Of a stretch of 64,000 nt of DNA, positions 29,036 through 38,542 are shown in pieces. The notes beneath the pieces are model-generated. The model was given only the letters and a program-made list of their open reading frames with translations. It did no database searches and was not told the origin of the DNA. The first letter of the stretch is position 1; every line of letters starts with the position of its first letter. Made by a program: the position numbers and the translations under genes. This DNA comes from Bryobacterales bacterium (GTDB lineage Bacteria > Acidobacteriota > Terriglobia > Bryobacterales > Bryobacteraceae), in the NCBI GenBank assembly GCA_947446025.1, contig CANFEY010000004.1, positions 80,555 to 144,554 on the forward strand, written 5' to 3'.

Positions 29036-30085
29036 ATGCCCGTCAAGGACTCGGTTTCTGTCACACTCGTCACCTATAACAGCGGACGCTTCATCAAGCG
29101 CTGCCTGGAATCGGTGTTGGAGCAGAAGTACGCCAACATGGAAGTTGTCGTCATTGACAACGCGTCCACCGATGGAACGGTTGACTTGCTGGAGCCATTC
29201 GCGGACCGGTGCCGGATTTATTACAACGACAGTAATCTGGGTTTCGCGGCTGCGCAGAATCAGGCCATCGAATTGGCCAAGGGTGAGTGGATTCTCACTC
29301 TGAACCCGGACGTTCTCTTGCAGACTAACTTTATCCAGGCACTGGTCGACGCCGCGCGTGTGGATGCGAAAGTTGGCACGGTGTGCGGCAAGTTGCTGAG
29401 CATCCGGGCGTCGTTTGATCTGCCGGAGAAGCAACTGGTGGATTCCACGGGCATTTTCTTCACGCCGATGCTGCGGCATTTGGATCGGGGTAGCCAGGAA
29501 GTGGACAACGGGCATTACCTGAGTACCGAATACGTTTTCGGGGCCACCGCGGCCGCCGCGCTGTACCGCCGGACCATGATCGAAGACATCGCCATCATGG
29601 GCGAATTTTTTGATCCCGACTTTTTTGTGTATCGGGAAGATGCCGACGTGGCATGGCGCGCGCAGCTGATGGGCTGGCGCTGCTTGTACACGCCGCAGGC
29701 CCGGGGTTATCACGTGCGTGCCGTGCTGCCCGGCAACCGCCGCGCCCTGCCGCCGGAGATCAATATGCACTCCGTCAAGAACCGTTTCTTGATGCGCATG
29801 AAAAACATTACCTGGGATCTGTACCGGCGCAACTGGTTTTCCATCACCAGCCGGGACTTGGTGGTGGTGGGTGCCTGTTTGGTCCGCGAGTGGTCATCGC
29901 TCAAGGCGTTTTGGTACCTGGCCAGCAACTGGCGCCGGGTGCTGGAAAAGCGCCGCGAGATTATGAAGCGCCGCCGCGTTTCCGAGGCCTATATTTCGGG
30001 TTGGTTCCGTTACCAACCCGTCAGCCATCCCGCACCTAAGCCGTCCGCGCGGTCTGCCGCCAGGGCCCGCTCGGCGCGCGGCTAA
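29036..30085 (+). CDS. GT2 glycosyltransferase
   Basis: A 349-residue GT-A enzyme: VSVTLVTYNSGRFIKRCLES, IDNASTDGTVDLLE, NPDVLLQTNF, then FVYREDADVAWRAQLMGW with the catalytic-base Asp. The C-terminal 100 residues are basic and may contact membrane phospholipid. The ATG at 29036 gives the usual start distance to the first strand. It follows its neighbour by seven bases, which supports one operon for the sugar genes. Substrate unknown. Confidence 0.83.
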   Translation: MPVKDSVSVTLVTYNSGRFIKRCLESVLEQKYANMEVVVIDNASTDGTVDLLEPFADRCRIYYNDSNLGFAAAQNQAIELAKGEWILTLNPDVLLQTNFIQALVDAARVDAKVGTVCGKLLSIRASFDLPEKQLVDSTGIFFTPMLRHLDRGSQEVDNGHYLSTEYVFGATAAAALYRRTMIEDIAIMGEFFDPDFFVYREDADVAWRAQLMGWRCLYTPQARGYHVRAVLPGNRRALPPEINMHSVKNRFLMRMKNITWDLYRRNWFSITSRDLVVVGACLVREWSSLKAFWYLASNWRRVLEKRREIMKRRRVSEAYISGWFRYQPVSHPAPKPSARSAARARSARG

Positions 30086-30089
30086 CGTT

Positions 30090-31172
30090 GTGAGAATCGC
30101 CATCGTTGGAACTCGCGGAATTCCTGCGCGCTACGGTGGCTTCGAAACCTTCGCCGAAGAACTCTCCACAAGGCTCGCCGCCCGCGGTCATACCCTTACC
30201 GTATACGGTCGCTCGCGGCACAGCGAACCCACCTATCGCGGCGTGCGGCTGGTGTACCTTCCCACGATTCAGAACAAATATCTCGACACGATCGCGCACA
30301 CTTGCGTTTCGACGTTCCACGTTTTGTTCCAGCGCTATGACGTGGTGCTGTACTGTAACGCTGCCAATGCGATCTTTACCTGGATGCCGCGCCTGCTTGG
30401 CATTCCGACGGCGCTCAATGTGGATGGGTTGGAGCGAAATCGCAAGAAGTGGAATGCGTTGGCGAAGGCCTGGTATCAGATGTCGGAATGGCTTGCCACG
30501 TGGATGCCGAATGGGATCGTTACGGACGCTGTGGCGATTGAGGCGTATTATCGGGAGCGGTATAAACGCGCGTCCACGATGATTGCGTATGGGGCGGAGC
30601 TGGGGCCGGTGGCGACGGCGGAGGTTTTGCCCAAACTTGGTCTGGAGCGGCTCAAGTATTTTCTCTACGTCAGCCGCATGGAGCCAGAGAACAACGGGCT
30701 ATTGGTGCGCGAGGCGTTTGAGAGAGTGGCGGGCGATGTGAAGCTCGCGCTGATTGGGGATGCTCCGTACGCGGCTGAGTATATCGCGCGGGTGCGGGAT
30801 ACGCGGGACGCGCGGGTGGTCATGCCGGGGGCGATTTATGGGGCGGGGTATCACGAGCTGGGGTCGCATTGTTTCGCTTACATCCATGCCACGGAGGTGG
30901 GCGGGACGCATCCCGCCTTGATTGAGGCGATGGGGCGCGGGGCGTTGACGTTGTATTTGGATACGACGGAGAATCGCGAGGTTGCGGGAGGGGCGGGGTT
31001 GGCGTTCACGCATGAGAATTTGGCTGAAGTAATGCGGGGGGTGTTGGAGATGCCGCAGGGGGAGCGCGACGCGTGGCGTGCGAAGGCGATAGCTCGGGTA
31101 CGGGAGCGGTATAGTTGGGACGCGGTTACGGATGCGTATGAAGGGTTGTTGGGGAGTCTGACGGCTTCCTGA
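30090..31172 (+). CDS. GT4 glycosyltransferase with DUF1972-type N-terminus
   Basis: A 360-residue GT-B enzyme. The N-terminus RIAIVGTRGIPARYGGFETF is the DUF1972 signature found in rhamnosyl- and related transferases that begin polysaccharide repeats. NVDGLERNRKKWN and the C-terminal EVGGTHPALIEAMGRGALTL form the donor site. GTG start lies four bases after the previous stop. The stop codon is inside the left arm of a dispersed palindrome (31156-31238), so the last residues LTAS come from the repeat. Last gene of the sugar cluster. Confidence 0.87.
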   Translation: MRIAIVGTRGIPARYGGFETFAEELSTRLAARGHTLTVYGRSRHSEPTYRGVRLVYLPTIQNKYLDTIAHTCVSTFHVLFQRYDVVLYCNAANAIFTWMPRLLGIPTALNVDGLERNRKKWNALAKAWYQMSEWLATWMPNGIVTDAVAIEAYYRERYKRASTMIAYGAELGPVATAEVLPKLGLERLKYFLYVSRMEPENNGLLVREAFERVAGDVKLALIGDAPYAAEYIARVRDTRDARVVMPGAIYGAGYHELGSHCFAYIHATEVGGTHPALIEAMGRGALTLYLDTTENREVAGGAGLAFTHENLAEVMRGVLEMPQGERDAWRAKAIARVRERYSWDAVTDAYEGLLGSLTAS

Positions 31173-31238
31173 CGGCCCGCCCTTCAGTGCTGAGCGCGTT
31201 ATTAGTACTAAACGGCGACCGTCAGGAAGCCGTCAGAC
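31156..31238. repeat. Palindromic dispersed repeat, family A, diverged complete copy
   Basis: Perfect 20-base arms at 31156-31175 and 31219-31238, with weaker pairing continuing inwards. It shares GGCGACCGTCAGGAAGCCG and the AACGGCGACC block with the other family A copies, with CGTCAG in place of CGTAAG and compensating changes in both arms. Confidence 0.75.
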
Positions 31239-31278
31239 GCTCCCCCACCCACCAAGGCGTTACCATGGGATCGTCCCC

Positions 31279-32376
31279 ATGAGAAGTTGGTTAGAAGTCT
31301 CCCTGGGCCGCATCCGCGGCAACTACCGCGCGGTCCGCGACCACGTCAACGATAGCGCGGATCATCCCATTGACGTTATGCCCGTGGTGAAGGCTGACGC
31401 CTACGGGCACGGTGCGTTTGAGGTTGCGCGCGTGCTGGAAGATGAAGGCGCGCGTTGGCTGGCTGTATCGAATGTGGAAGAGGGCGTGTTTCTGCGCCGG
31501 GCGGGTATCCATGGCCGCGTGCTGGTGATGGCGGACTTTCTGCCCGAGAGCCGCGCGGCGCTCGAGGAGTTCGGCCTCACCCCGGTGGTGCATTCGCTGG
31601 AGGACGTGAAGCAGGTGGAGGTTCCGTACCACTTGAAGATCGACAGCGGGATGGGGCGCTTGGGTACGCGCGCCGAGGCCGAAGCCATCGTTGCAGCCGT
31701 CGCGGCCAATCCATCATCGCTTGAGGGCGTCATGACGCACTTTGCGTCTTCGGCGAACTTCGACAGCCGCCAGACCGAGGAACAGATTGAGCACTTCGAG
31801 GGTGTGCTGGCGGCGTTGCGGGCTGCCGGGCTCGCGCCACGCTACGTTCACGCCTCGAGCACGAACTCCATCGCCTACCAACGCCGTAACGCCTGGGGAA
31901 ATCTGGTGCGCCCGGGACACGCCATCTACGGCTACGTATCGTCGGCGAAGGGAGCCCCGCGTGCGCAATTGGAAGTGCGGCCGGCGTTGAGTTGGAAGGC
32001 GACGGTGCTTGCCATAAACAGTGTGCCCGCTGGAGCACGCATCGGTTACGGCGGAATCCACACGGCCGAACGGCCCATGCGCACCGCTGTTCTCGCCGCC
32101 GGTTATGCCGACGGCATCCCTCACCGCTTGGGCAATCGCGGCCAGGTCATCGTTAACGGCAAGTTCGCACCGATCATCGGTGCCGTGTCGATGGATCTCA
32201 CCACGATCGACGCGACGGACTGTCCGGAGCTGAAGATCGGCGACGCGGTGCTGCTGCTAGGCGAGCAAGGCGGCGTTTCCATCAATGCGCAGCAGATGGC
32301 GCGCATGGCGGGGACGATTTCGTATAGCGTGTTGTGCGGCATCAACTCTCGGGTGAAGCGCGTTTACGTGGAGTAG
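31279..32376 (+). CDS. alr: Alanine racemase
   Basis: Interconverts L- and D-alanine for peptidoglycan, using pyridoxal phosphate in the cytoplasm. The 365-residue product has the PLP motif VVKADAYGHG with Lys38 as the Schiff-base lysine, a TIM-barrel N-domain (HLKIDSGMGRLG, THFASS), and a beta C-domain with the second catalytic residue Tyr257 in RIGYGG and the conserved GYADGIPHRL and VSMDL segments. Length and motifs are standard. It follows the sugar cluster after the family A palindrome, so it is probably separately transcribed. Confidence 0.96.
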   Translation: MRSWLEVSLGRIRGNYRAVRDHVNDSADHPIDVMPVVKADAYGHGAFEVARVLEDEGARWLAVSNVEEGVFLRRAGIHGRVLVMADFLPESRAALEEFGLTPVVHSLEDVKQVEVPYHLKIDSGMGRLGTRAEAEAIVAAVAANPSSLEGVMTHFASSANFDSRQTEEQIEHFEGVLAALRAAGLAPRYVHASSTNSIAYQRRNAWGNLVRPGHAIYGYVSSAKGAPRAQLEVRPALSWKATVLAINSVPAGARIGYGGIHTAERPMRTAVLAAGYADGIPHRLGNRGQVIVNGKFAPIIGAVSMDLTTIDATDCPELKIGDAVLLLGEQGGVSINAQQMARMAGTISYSVLCGINSRVKRVYVE

Positions 32377-32698
32377 GCCTTTGCTTCGCGCGCGAGAGTT
32401 GTCGCTTGCCGCGCTGGATATTCGCGGCGGCGACCTGTTGTGCACTCTTCTCGGGTCCACCGAGTTCGCCGTGCACGCAAGGCAGGCGGTGAAAATAGAG
32501 CCCCATCTCCGTAAAGCTCGTGAACAGTGCTGAGCGTCCGTCGAAGCCCCGTCCGCAATCATCATCGTTGGCAACTTTGAGAATCAACTTAGCGAGGTAC
32601 TGCAGGCTCGTCTTGTCGCCCTCAATTAGAACGGATGGAAGATAGCTTCGGTGCGTCGGATGAAGCATCACGACGCTCAGCTTTGTAGGTTTCTTCAC
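32342..32698 (-). CDS. Small hypothetical protein coupled to YjbR-like gene
   Basis: A 118-residue protein that I cannot assign. Its GTG start overlaps the upstream stop (GTGA), and AGGAAGGAG lies upstream, so translation is likely. The first 75 residues look like a compact domain (SVLIEGDKTSLQYLAKLIL, DCGRGFDGRSALF); the rest is basic and may be poorly ordered. Its 3' end overlaps the convergent alr gene by 35 bases. Confidence 0.5.
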   Translation of the reverse strand: MKKPTKLSVVMLHPTHRSYLPSVLIEGDKTSLQYLAKLILKVANDDDCGRGFDGRSALFTSFTEMGLYFHRLPCVHGELGGPEKSAQQVAAANIQRGKRQLSRAKQRPTPRKRASPES

Positions 32699-33048
32699 TT
32701 TCGGCTCCTTCCTATAGCGGCCCGTAGTGTAACAATCCTGTAGCTCTCTCCCACCAACTCCCTCACCTCAGCCCAATCCACCTTGCCCACGTCGAGCCGC
32801 AGGGCGACCCAGCCGCGCGGGCCGATGTAGGCGGGGAGGTAGAAGCGCTCTGGCTGCGCGCGCACTAATGCTTGGTTGTCGCCGGGGTTCGCCTTGCACG
32901 CCACCGCTACAATGCCGTCGCCGTGGTGATTGTCGAGGAAGTAGGCGAAGACTGTCTTGCGTGCGCGGAAGGTGGCGTGAGAGCCCTTTCGTTCACACTC
33001 CGCGCCGGGCAGTGCGAGACAGAGCTTGGTGAGGCGGTCGAGCAGCAT
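32695..33048 (-). CDS. MmcQ/YjbR family protein
   Basis: A 117-residue protein with CLALPGAECERKGSHATFRAR, FAYFLDNHHGDG, ACKANPGDNQALVRAQPERF and YIGPRGWVALRLD. This set is typical of the small YjbR/MmcQ DNA-binding-like fold. Members are usually single-domain cytoplasmic proteins with unclear roles. It heads a two-gene unit with the following hypothetical protein. Confidence 0.85.
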   Translation of the reverse strand: MLLDRLTKLCLALPGAECERKGSHATFRARKTVFAYFLDNHHGDGIVAVACKANPGDNQALVRAQPERFYLPAYIGPRGWVALRLDVGKVDWAEVRELVGESYRIVTLRAAIGRSRK

Positions 33049-33168
33049 GTGATTTCACCCTAGCAAATACCCATTGACAACATCGCGCCCCGGGAGCACA
33101 ATGAACTCGCGATACAAAGTGATGCACGGGCCAGCGATGTGCTGGCAAAACTTCCGCAGGAGGTGACA

Positions 33169-33267
33169 ATGGAGCCTGACTCAGAACGGGCGGCGCCAGT
33201 CAAGGGTTCTATCGAAGGATCGGGAACTCACCTCACCGGATCGCACTATGCTTTGGCTGTGCTGTAG
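33169..33267 (+). CDS. Possible 32-residue ORF with strong ribosome site
   Basis: AGGAGGTGAC lies directly before an ATG at 33169, and the frame runs to TAG at 33267. The frame is also open upstream to about 33061, so this could be the end of a lost longer gene. A TTGACA with a 17-base spacer to CACAAT precedes it at about 33074-33102. The rest of the 304-base gap (33049-33352) holds nothing else I can name. Confidence 0.25.
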   Translation: MEPDSERAAPVKGSIEGSGTHLTGSHYALAVL

Positions 33268-33352
33268 GGTTTCATGCCCCATGATGGCGTGGGTGTATGC
33301 TCGTACCGGAACGCGTTGGCTGCTGCCGCCCTTTATTCGATAACATAGAAGT

Positions 33353-33790
33353 ATGACGCCGACCGGCACCACCGATAGAAAATCCGCAACCGTACTTGTC
33401 AACGATGAACCCGCTCGCGATGTCTTCCGCAAGCAGCACCTGGTACGTATCGTAGAAAACGCCAACGAAGGCTCCGGTTTGAAGGAGCAGCCCAACGGAA
33501 CATACGGCTTCACCTATTCACCCACAGCCGCGGCTCCGATCTTTGCCAACCGCAAAGTGATGAACTTCGAGATTCACAAGGCTTCCAGCGGGAGCAAGTT
33601 CATTCTTGGGTACGTAACGGCTGCGGAATTCGCGGACATCAGCAAGAAGGCGCACACGGATTTGCAGTTATATCCTGATGCCTACCAAGAGTCGACCCAG
33701 CTGGTGTGCCTGGCGCTAGACGACGTGCATCCGAGGGCGCAGAACTCGGGGCAGCCGGGGAGTCCTGCGCCGCTGCGGTACGAGCCTTAG
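33353..33790 (+). CDS. Hypothetical protein
   Basis: A 145-residue protein without a signal peptide. The centre (ANRKVMNFEIHKASSGSKF, ILGYVTAAEFADISKKAHTD) looks like a folded alpha/beta domain; the termini are polar and probably flexible. I do not recognise the family. Base composition and codon use fit its surroundings. It converges on the TIGR03435 pseudogene with a four-base overlap. Confidence 0.55.
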   Translation: MTPTGTTDRKSATVLVNDEPARDVFRKQHLVRIVENANEGSGLKEQPNGTYGFTYSPTAAAPIFANRKVMNFEIHKASSGSKFILGYVTAAEFADISKKAHTDLQLYPDAYQESTQLVCLALDDVHPRAQNSGQPGSPAPLRYEP

Positions 33791-34658
33791 TTTTCGGTCG
33801 GCGTATGGTTGATCGAATCGACGATTAGGACGTCGAGGGGAACCTTCTTGGACTCTAATCTCAGGCCCACTTTGGCGAGAGCTTCGTGAAGTGAATCGCC
33901 GGAGGCGACGTCCAGCAGCTTCATCGCTTGCGGAGGTAACGTGACCCCAGCGGCTACTGCGCTACGAATCATCAGGGCCTGAAAGTCTTCCGGAGTTAGT
34001 TCCAGTGCCAGGTCGTAGGTGGCCGTCAGTCCCGTTTGATCTACTACCGGCTTTTCCACGAATCGGGCAAGTGTATCCGCCAAGACCTGCATCCCGAATT
34101 TCCTTCCCTCGATCCGGTTGCCTCCCACGCTGAGAGAGGATCCTCGTCCTAGGCTGATAACGGTGCCGGCGGCGCTGCCCGTACCGCCCACCGTGACGCC
34201 ACGGGCGTCCACTGGGTCCAGCGGGTCTTCGATTGCCTTGATGCCAGTCTTCAATTGAAAACGAGGGCATAGACCGGGAATTCCTTTTGAACGCGATGCG
34301 ACTTGATCGCAAAGCGCTCCACCAATAGAGCATCCAACATCTTCATCAAGTTGTCGTTCTCGAGGGCGACGCCTTCGGGGATCTTCGCATTCATGTCGAA
34401 GCGGTCCGAGGTGATCCAATCCGGGCCTTCGACCTGGTAGATGCGCATCTTATTCGCCGCAGCCAGCAAATCACGCACGGTCATAGAACTGGCGTTGAAT
34501 TGCGAGCCATCAACGTGTACACCGAAGTTGATGCGTTGCCCAGCCCCAGCGATGATGGCCTCAACGGGCTTGATGGTCGCTACATCAAACTGGATCGGCG
34601 CTTGCGCCCACACCACTGCTCCAAACACCACGAATCCGGCAATTGTTCTTGTCATCAT
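33787..34658 (-). pseudogene. TIGR03435 family protein, single frameshift
   Basis: ATG 34658 begins a signal peptide (TIAGFVVFGAVVWAQA) followed by IQFDVATIKP, VEGPDWITSDRFDMNAKIPE and LVERFAIKSHR. The frame ends at 34251 with YALVFN; the family continues one frame over as LKTGIKAIEDP, then PVVDQTGLTATYDLALEL and the C-terminal VDSINHTPTEN. A one-base indel near 34255 therefore breaks an otherwise full-length gene. Function of the family is unknown; members are exported and occur in many copies in acidobacteria. Confidence 0.8.
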
Positions 34659-34707
34659 GTCGTTCGATACGACCTCCGGATTCAGTTTGGTCGAGCAAAC
34701 GCAAAAA

Positions 34708-34735
34708 CGGGTCCGCCAATCGGCGAACCCGCTTT
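34708..34735 (-). terminator. Rho-independent terminator after the PEBP gene
   Basis: Minus-strand stem CGGGTTCGCC/GGCGGACCCG (one G-T pair, 4-base loop) followed by TTTTT. The other strand also has CTTTT, so it may act both ways. Confidence 0.7.
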
Positions 34736-34758
34736 TCTTACCGGTAAATGCCGAATCG

Positions 34759-35346
34759 TTACTGGGGACGTTTAAACCGTCCCACCAGAACGGCCTTGCC
34801 AAGGACGTGGCCTTCCATGGCCTTCATCACAGCGGGGCGGTCAGCGTTGGCGTCGAGCGGGAGCTTCGCGTCGAGAGCGAACAACTCAAAGGTGTAGTGG
34901 TGATACGGATTCTGTGCGCCGTTGCCCGGGCCCATGTAGGCATTGTTGTTGCCGCGGTTCTTGATTTGGATAGAGCCGTCGGGCAGGTTACCTGCAGGTA
35001 CGCCGCCGGGCAGGGACGTGGCCGTGCCGGGGATGTTGAAGATCATCCAATGGAGCACGTCTTCGGTGCCTTTGTTAATGGAGGGATCGGGATCGTGCAG
35101 CATGAGGGTGAAGGCTTGTGTGCCGGCGGGGACCTGGATCCAATTCAGGATGGGTGAGGGCGCGGTGGGTCCGGCGGCCTGCGTGAATTTGTCGGGGATG
35201 ATGCCGCCGTCCTGGAAGTCGGGTGAGGAGAGTCCCATGCCGGGAACGGGAGCTGCCTTGGGCGCTCCGCCTTTTCCTTTGTCTTGGGTGAATGCGACGC
35301 CGGCGGCCAGCGTGAGAGCGAGTGCGGTGGTGATGAGTGTTCTCAT
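34759..35346 (-). CDS. Secreted PEBP/YbhB-like protein
   Basis: A 195-residue protein with a signal peptide (RTLITTALALTLAAGVAFTQ) and the PEBP fold: GTQAFTLMLHDPDPS with the DPD motif, LHWMIFNIPG and a NPYHHYTFELFALD segment. This is the bacterial YbhB/YbcL (Raf-kinase-inhibitor-like) family, whose pocket binds small anionic ligands; the physiological role is unknown. Single gene with its own terminator, divergent from mnmG by 37 bases. Confidence 0.9.
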   Translation of the reverse strand: MRTLITTALALTLAAGVAFTQDKGKGGAPKAAPVPGMGLSSPDFQDGGIIPDKFTQAAGPTAPSPILNWIQVPAGTQAFTLMLHDPDPSINKGTEDVLHWMIFNIPGTATSLPGGVPAGNLPDGSIQIKNRGNNNAYMGPGNGAQNPYHHYTFELFALDAKLPLDANADRPAVMKAMEGHVLGKAVLVGRFKRPQ

Positions 35347-35383
35347 GCGTTATAGCATACCAACTCGCTACAATCGAGTGTAG

Positions 35384-37165
35384 GTGTCAAAGCCCTATCA
35401 AGTTATCGTTGTCGGAGCCGGCCACGCGGGGTGCGAGGCTGCCCGGGCGTGCGCGCGGTTGGGGCTGCGCACGGCGATGGTGACGATGAACATCGACCTC
35501 ATCGCGCAGATGTCGTGCAATCCGGCGATTGGGGGGATCGCGAAGGGGCACCTGGTGCGTGAGATTGATGCGCTGGGCGGCATCATGGGGCAGGTTACGG
35601 ATGCGGTGGGGATTCAGTTCCGGTTGCTCAATACTTCGCGGGGGCCTGCGGTGCATAGTCCTCGGGCGCAGTGTGACAAGAAGCTTTACCGGCTGAAGAT
35701 GCGCGACATTCTGGAGGCGGAGCCGAATCTGCGGATTGTGCAGGCGGAGGTCGCCGCGCTGAAGCTGGAAGGTCGTCGCGTCACTGGCGTGGAGTTGCGG
35801 GACGGACGCAGTCTTGCGGCAGAGGCGGTCATAATCACCTCAGGGACGTTCCTTAACGGTCTGGCGCATATTGGAGAGCAGACGATTCATTGCGGGCGGA
35901 ACGGTGAGGCTCCGTCGGATCTGCTCGGCGATCAGCTGCGGACGTTCGGGCTGCCGTGGAAGCGGCTGAAGACGGGCACGCCCCCGAGGCTCGACGGGCG
36001 GACGATTGATTGGACGCGGTTCCAGCCGCAGCACGGCGATGCGAATCCGACGCCGTTCTCCTTTATTACCAACGAGATACCGCAGAAGCAGGTGCCGTGT
36101 TACATTGCGTATACATCGGCGGAAACCCATTCGATTCTACGAGATAGCGTCGCGCGGTCGCCGCTTTACAGCGGGCAGATTGAAGGGATTGGGCCGCGGT
36201 ATTGTCCGTCTATAGAGGACAAAATCGTCAAGTTCCCGGACAAGGATCGGCACCAGCTCTTTCTGGAGCCGGAGGGGCTCGACACTTACGAGGTCTACGT
36301 CAACGGCATGTCGACGTCGATGCCGATCGACGTGCAGACGCGGATGATCGCGTCGGTGGAGGGGCTGGAAGATGCGGAGATGATCCGCCCAGGCTATGCG
36401 ATTGAATACGACGCGATTGACCCTCGGGAGCTGAACCACACTCTGGAGGTCAAGTCGATTCCGGGGTTGTTCCTGGCCGGGCAGATTAATGGGACATCGG
36501 GATACGAGGAAGCCGCTTGTCAGGGGCTGATCGCTGGGCTGAACGCCGCTGCGAAGATCGGCGGATCGGAGCCGGTCATCCTTGAGCGCAACCAGGGGTA
36601 CACGGGGATTCTGATTGGGGACCTGATTACCCGTGGGGCCGACGAGCCTTATCGTATGTTTACCTCCCGAGCGGAATTCCGCTTGCACCTGAGGATCGAC
36701 AATGCCGACGAAAGACTAACCCCGATTGGCCGTAGGATTGGTCTGGTGGACGATCATCGGTGGGGGGTGTTTCAGCGGAAACAGGCTGAAAAGGAACTGT
36801 TGCGCAATCACCTTACGGACAAGCGCTTGGCGGAGTGGCTGCGCAGGCCGGAATCGAAGTTGGCGGCGCTGGAAGGACTCCCGCAGGCGGAATTCATGCG
36901 GGGAGTGCTGGAAACGGTGGAGACGGAGTTCAAGTACGCGGGTTACCTTGCCCAGCAGGATCGGCAGGTGCAGCGGATGAAGGATTCGGTGGGGCGGCGC
37001 ATTCCCAGCGAGTTTCTTTACACGGGCATTCCGGGGCTATCGCGTGAGATGCAGGAAAAGCTGACGCGGGTTCGGCCGGAGACGCTGGGTCAGGCGGGGC
37101 GGATTCCTGGGGTGACGCCGGCGGCGATTGCAGTGCTGGATGTGTACCTGCGGCTGTCGCAATGA
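35384..37165 (+). CDS. mnmG: tRNA uridine-34 modification enzyme MnmG
   Basis: With MnmE, the FAD enzyme MnmG installs carboxymethylaminomethyl on U34 of several tRNAs. The 593-residue product has the dinucleotide-binding [17 protein letters not shown], the signature [35 protein letters not shown], and [20 protein letters not shown] near the middle, all typical. GTG start. It overlaps rsmG by four bases, and the order mnmG-rsmG-parA-parB is the standard origin-proximal arrangement. Confidence 0.97.
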   Translation: MSKPYQVIVVGAGHAGCEAARACARLGLRTAMVTMNIDLIAQMSCNPAIGGIAKGHLVREIDALGGIMGQVTDAVGIQFRLLNTSRGPAVHSPRAQCDKKLYRLKMRDILEAEPNLRIVQAEVAALKLEGRRVTGVELRDGRSLAAEAVIITSGTFLNGLAHIGEQTIHCGRNGEAPSDLLGDQLRTFGLPWKRLKTGTPPRLDGRTIDWTRFQPQHGDANPTPFSFITNEIPQKQVPCYIAYTSAETHSILRDSVARSPLYSGQIEGIGPRYCPSIEDKIVKFPDKDRHQLFLEPEGLDTYEVYVNGMSTSMPIDVQTRMIASVEGLEDAEMIRPGYAIEYDAIDPRELNHTLEVKSIPGLFLAGQINGTSGYEEAACQGLIAGLNAAAKIGGSEPVILERNQGYTGILIGDLITRGADEPYRMFTSRAEFRLHLRIDNADERLTPIGRRIGLVDDHRWGVFQRKQAEKELLRNHLTDKRLAEWLRRPESKLAALEGLPQAEFMRGVLETVETEFKYAGYLAQQDRQVQRMKDSVGRRIPSEFLYTGIPGLSREMQEKLTRVRPETLGQAGRIPGVTPAAIAVLDVYLRLSQ

Positions 37166-37746
37166 ATTTCGCTGAGTTTCAACGCTACGCGCCGCTTTCG
37201 GCCACGCAGGTCGCCCAGCTGCGGGCGCACTACGAACTGCTGGTGCGCTGGAACGCCAAGTTGAATCTGACGCGGATTGAATCGCCGGAGTCGGCTGAAC
37301 TGTTGCACTATTGCGAGTCATTGTACCTGGGGCAGGCGCTGCCGGCCGGGCCGGTGAAGATTGTGGATATTGGGACGGGGGCGGGGTTTCCGGGGATTCC
37401 GATTGCGATCCTTCGGCCGGAGAGCCACGTTACGCTGGTGGAGTCGCATCAGCGGAAGGCGGTTTTCCTGCGGGAGGCGACGCGGGAGTTGCCGAACATT
37501 AAGGTTTATTCCGGGCGGGCGCAGGATTTGCCGGGGTCGTTTGACTGGGTGGTGAGCCGGGCTGTTACGCCTTCGGAGGTGCTGGAACTGCCTAATTCTA
37601 AGCAGTTTGCGGTGCTGGTGGGGCCGGAAGACGCGGCCAAGCTCGGTGGGTTCGTTTTGCCATGGGGCGAGGGTCGAAATCTCGCAAGTGTTCCACGTGG
37701 AACACTTTCGCCCTTGACGTTGAATGTTCCACGTGGAACACTGTAG
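37162..37746 (+). CDS. rsmG: 16S rRNA m7G527 methyltransferase RsmG
   Basis: A 194-residue SAM enzyme that methylates G527 of 16S rRNA; loss gives low-level streptomycin resistance in other bacteria. Family marks are [11 protein letters not shown] and the SAM site [19 protein letters not shown], then SRAV. ATG overlaps the mnmG stop. The last 20 residues are unusual: two parS sites are read in frame and encode the repeated VPRGTL, so the C-terminal tail is shaped by DNA-segregation sequence. Confidence 0.95.
   Translation: MNFAEFQRYAPLSATQVAQLRAHYELLVRWNAKLNLTRIESPESAELLHYCESLYLGQALPAGPVKIVDIGTGAGFPGIPIAILRPESHVTLVESHQRKAVFLREATRELPNIKVYSGRAQDLPGSFDWVVSRAVTPSEVLELPNSKQFAVLVGPEDAAKLGGFVLPWGEGRNLASVPRGTLSPLTLNVPRGTL
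37689..37704. promoter_or_regulatory. parS site 1
   Basis: Perfect 16-base palindrome TGTTCCACGTGGAACA, a variant of the ParB-binding parS consensus. It lies inside the 3' end of rsmG, about 50 bases before parA. Confidence 0.92.
37725..37740. promoter_or_regulatory. parS site 2
   Basis: Second identical 16-base parS palindrome, 36 bases after the first (centre to centre) and also within the rsmG 3' end. ParB would nucleate here to bring the origin region to the segregation machinery. Confidence 0.92.
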
Positions 37747-37750
37747 GACC

Positions 37751-38542
37751 GTGGCAAGAGTCATCGCAATAACGAATCAAAAGGGCGGAGTGGGCAAAAC
37801 CACCACCGCCATCAATCTCGCCGCCTCGCTCGCGGCTAACGATCTAAAGGTCTTGCTCATCGATTCCGACCCCCAAGGCAACTCAACGAGCGGCCTGGGT
37901 GTTGAGAAAACCGGTGAGTTGAAGACGCTCTATGAGGTGTTGCGCGGCGACGCGCTGCTACAGGACTCCATCAAGCCCACCGACTGCGATGGGTTGACGA
38001 TTCTGCCCTCTGACAAGAACCTGGTGGCCGCCAATCTGGATCTGGTGGATATGGATGACCGCGAATTCCGCCTGCGAAAGGCCTTGGAGCCAATTCGCCC
38101 GCTGTACGACTACATCCTAATCGACTGCCCGCCCGCGTTGGATTTGCTCACGCTCAACGCCCTGGTTGCGGCCGATTCCGCGCTTATCCCCATCCAATGC
38201 GAGTTCTTCGCCCTGGAAGGGATTTCCCAGTTGATGGACACGATCGATAAGGTTCGCGAAGCTTTTGCCCACAACCTTCTCGTAGAGGGCATCCTGCTGA
38301 CGATGTACGACGAGCGCACCAACCTTACCCGCCAAGTGGCCGAGGATTTGCGTGACTTCTTCACGGACGACGTGCTGACCACCGTGATCCCGCGCAGCGT
38401 CCGGCTGGCCGAGGCCCCTAGCTACGGCAAACCGATCCTCATGTACGACCCCCGCTCCCGCGGCGCGGAGAGCTATATCAAACTGGCAAAGGAAATCCTG
38501 GCAAATGAGCAACAGCGACGACAAGCAACGCAGGTTGGGTAA
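37751..38542 (+). CDS. parA: Chromosome partitioning ATPase ParA (Soj)
   Basis: A 263-residue deviant Walker ATPase: [20 protein letters not shown] holds the KGGVGKTT motif with its signature lysine, followed by [16 protein letters not shown] and [18 protein letters not shown]. It forms ATP-dependent DNA-bound patches that move ParB-parS complexes. The GTG at 37751 is four bases after the rsmG stop; an ORF extension upstream reads through parS and is unlikely. Its 3' end overlaps parB by 38 bases. Confidence 0.95.
   Translation: MARVIAITNQKGGVGKTTTAINLAASLAANDLKVLLIDSDPQGNSTSGLGVEKTGELKTLYEVLRGDALLQDSIKPTDCDGLTILPSDKNLVAANLDLVDMDDREFRLRKALEPIRPLYDYILIDCPPALDLLTLNALVAADSALIPIQCEFFALEGISQLMDTIDKVREAFAHNLLVEGILLTMYDERTNLTRQVAEDLRDFFTDDVLTTVIPRSVRLAEAPSYGKPILMYDPRSRGAESYIKLAKEILANEQQRRQATQVG

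Noticed and set aside
33181..33513. 110-codon minus-strand ORF
   Set aside because: Overlaps the 5' part of the better-supported plus-strand gene and lacks a ribosome site and any family resemblance.
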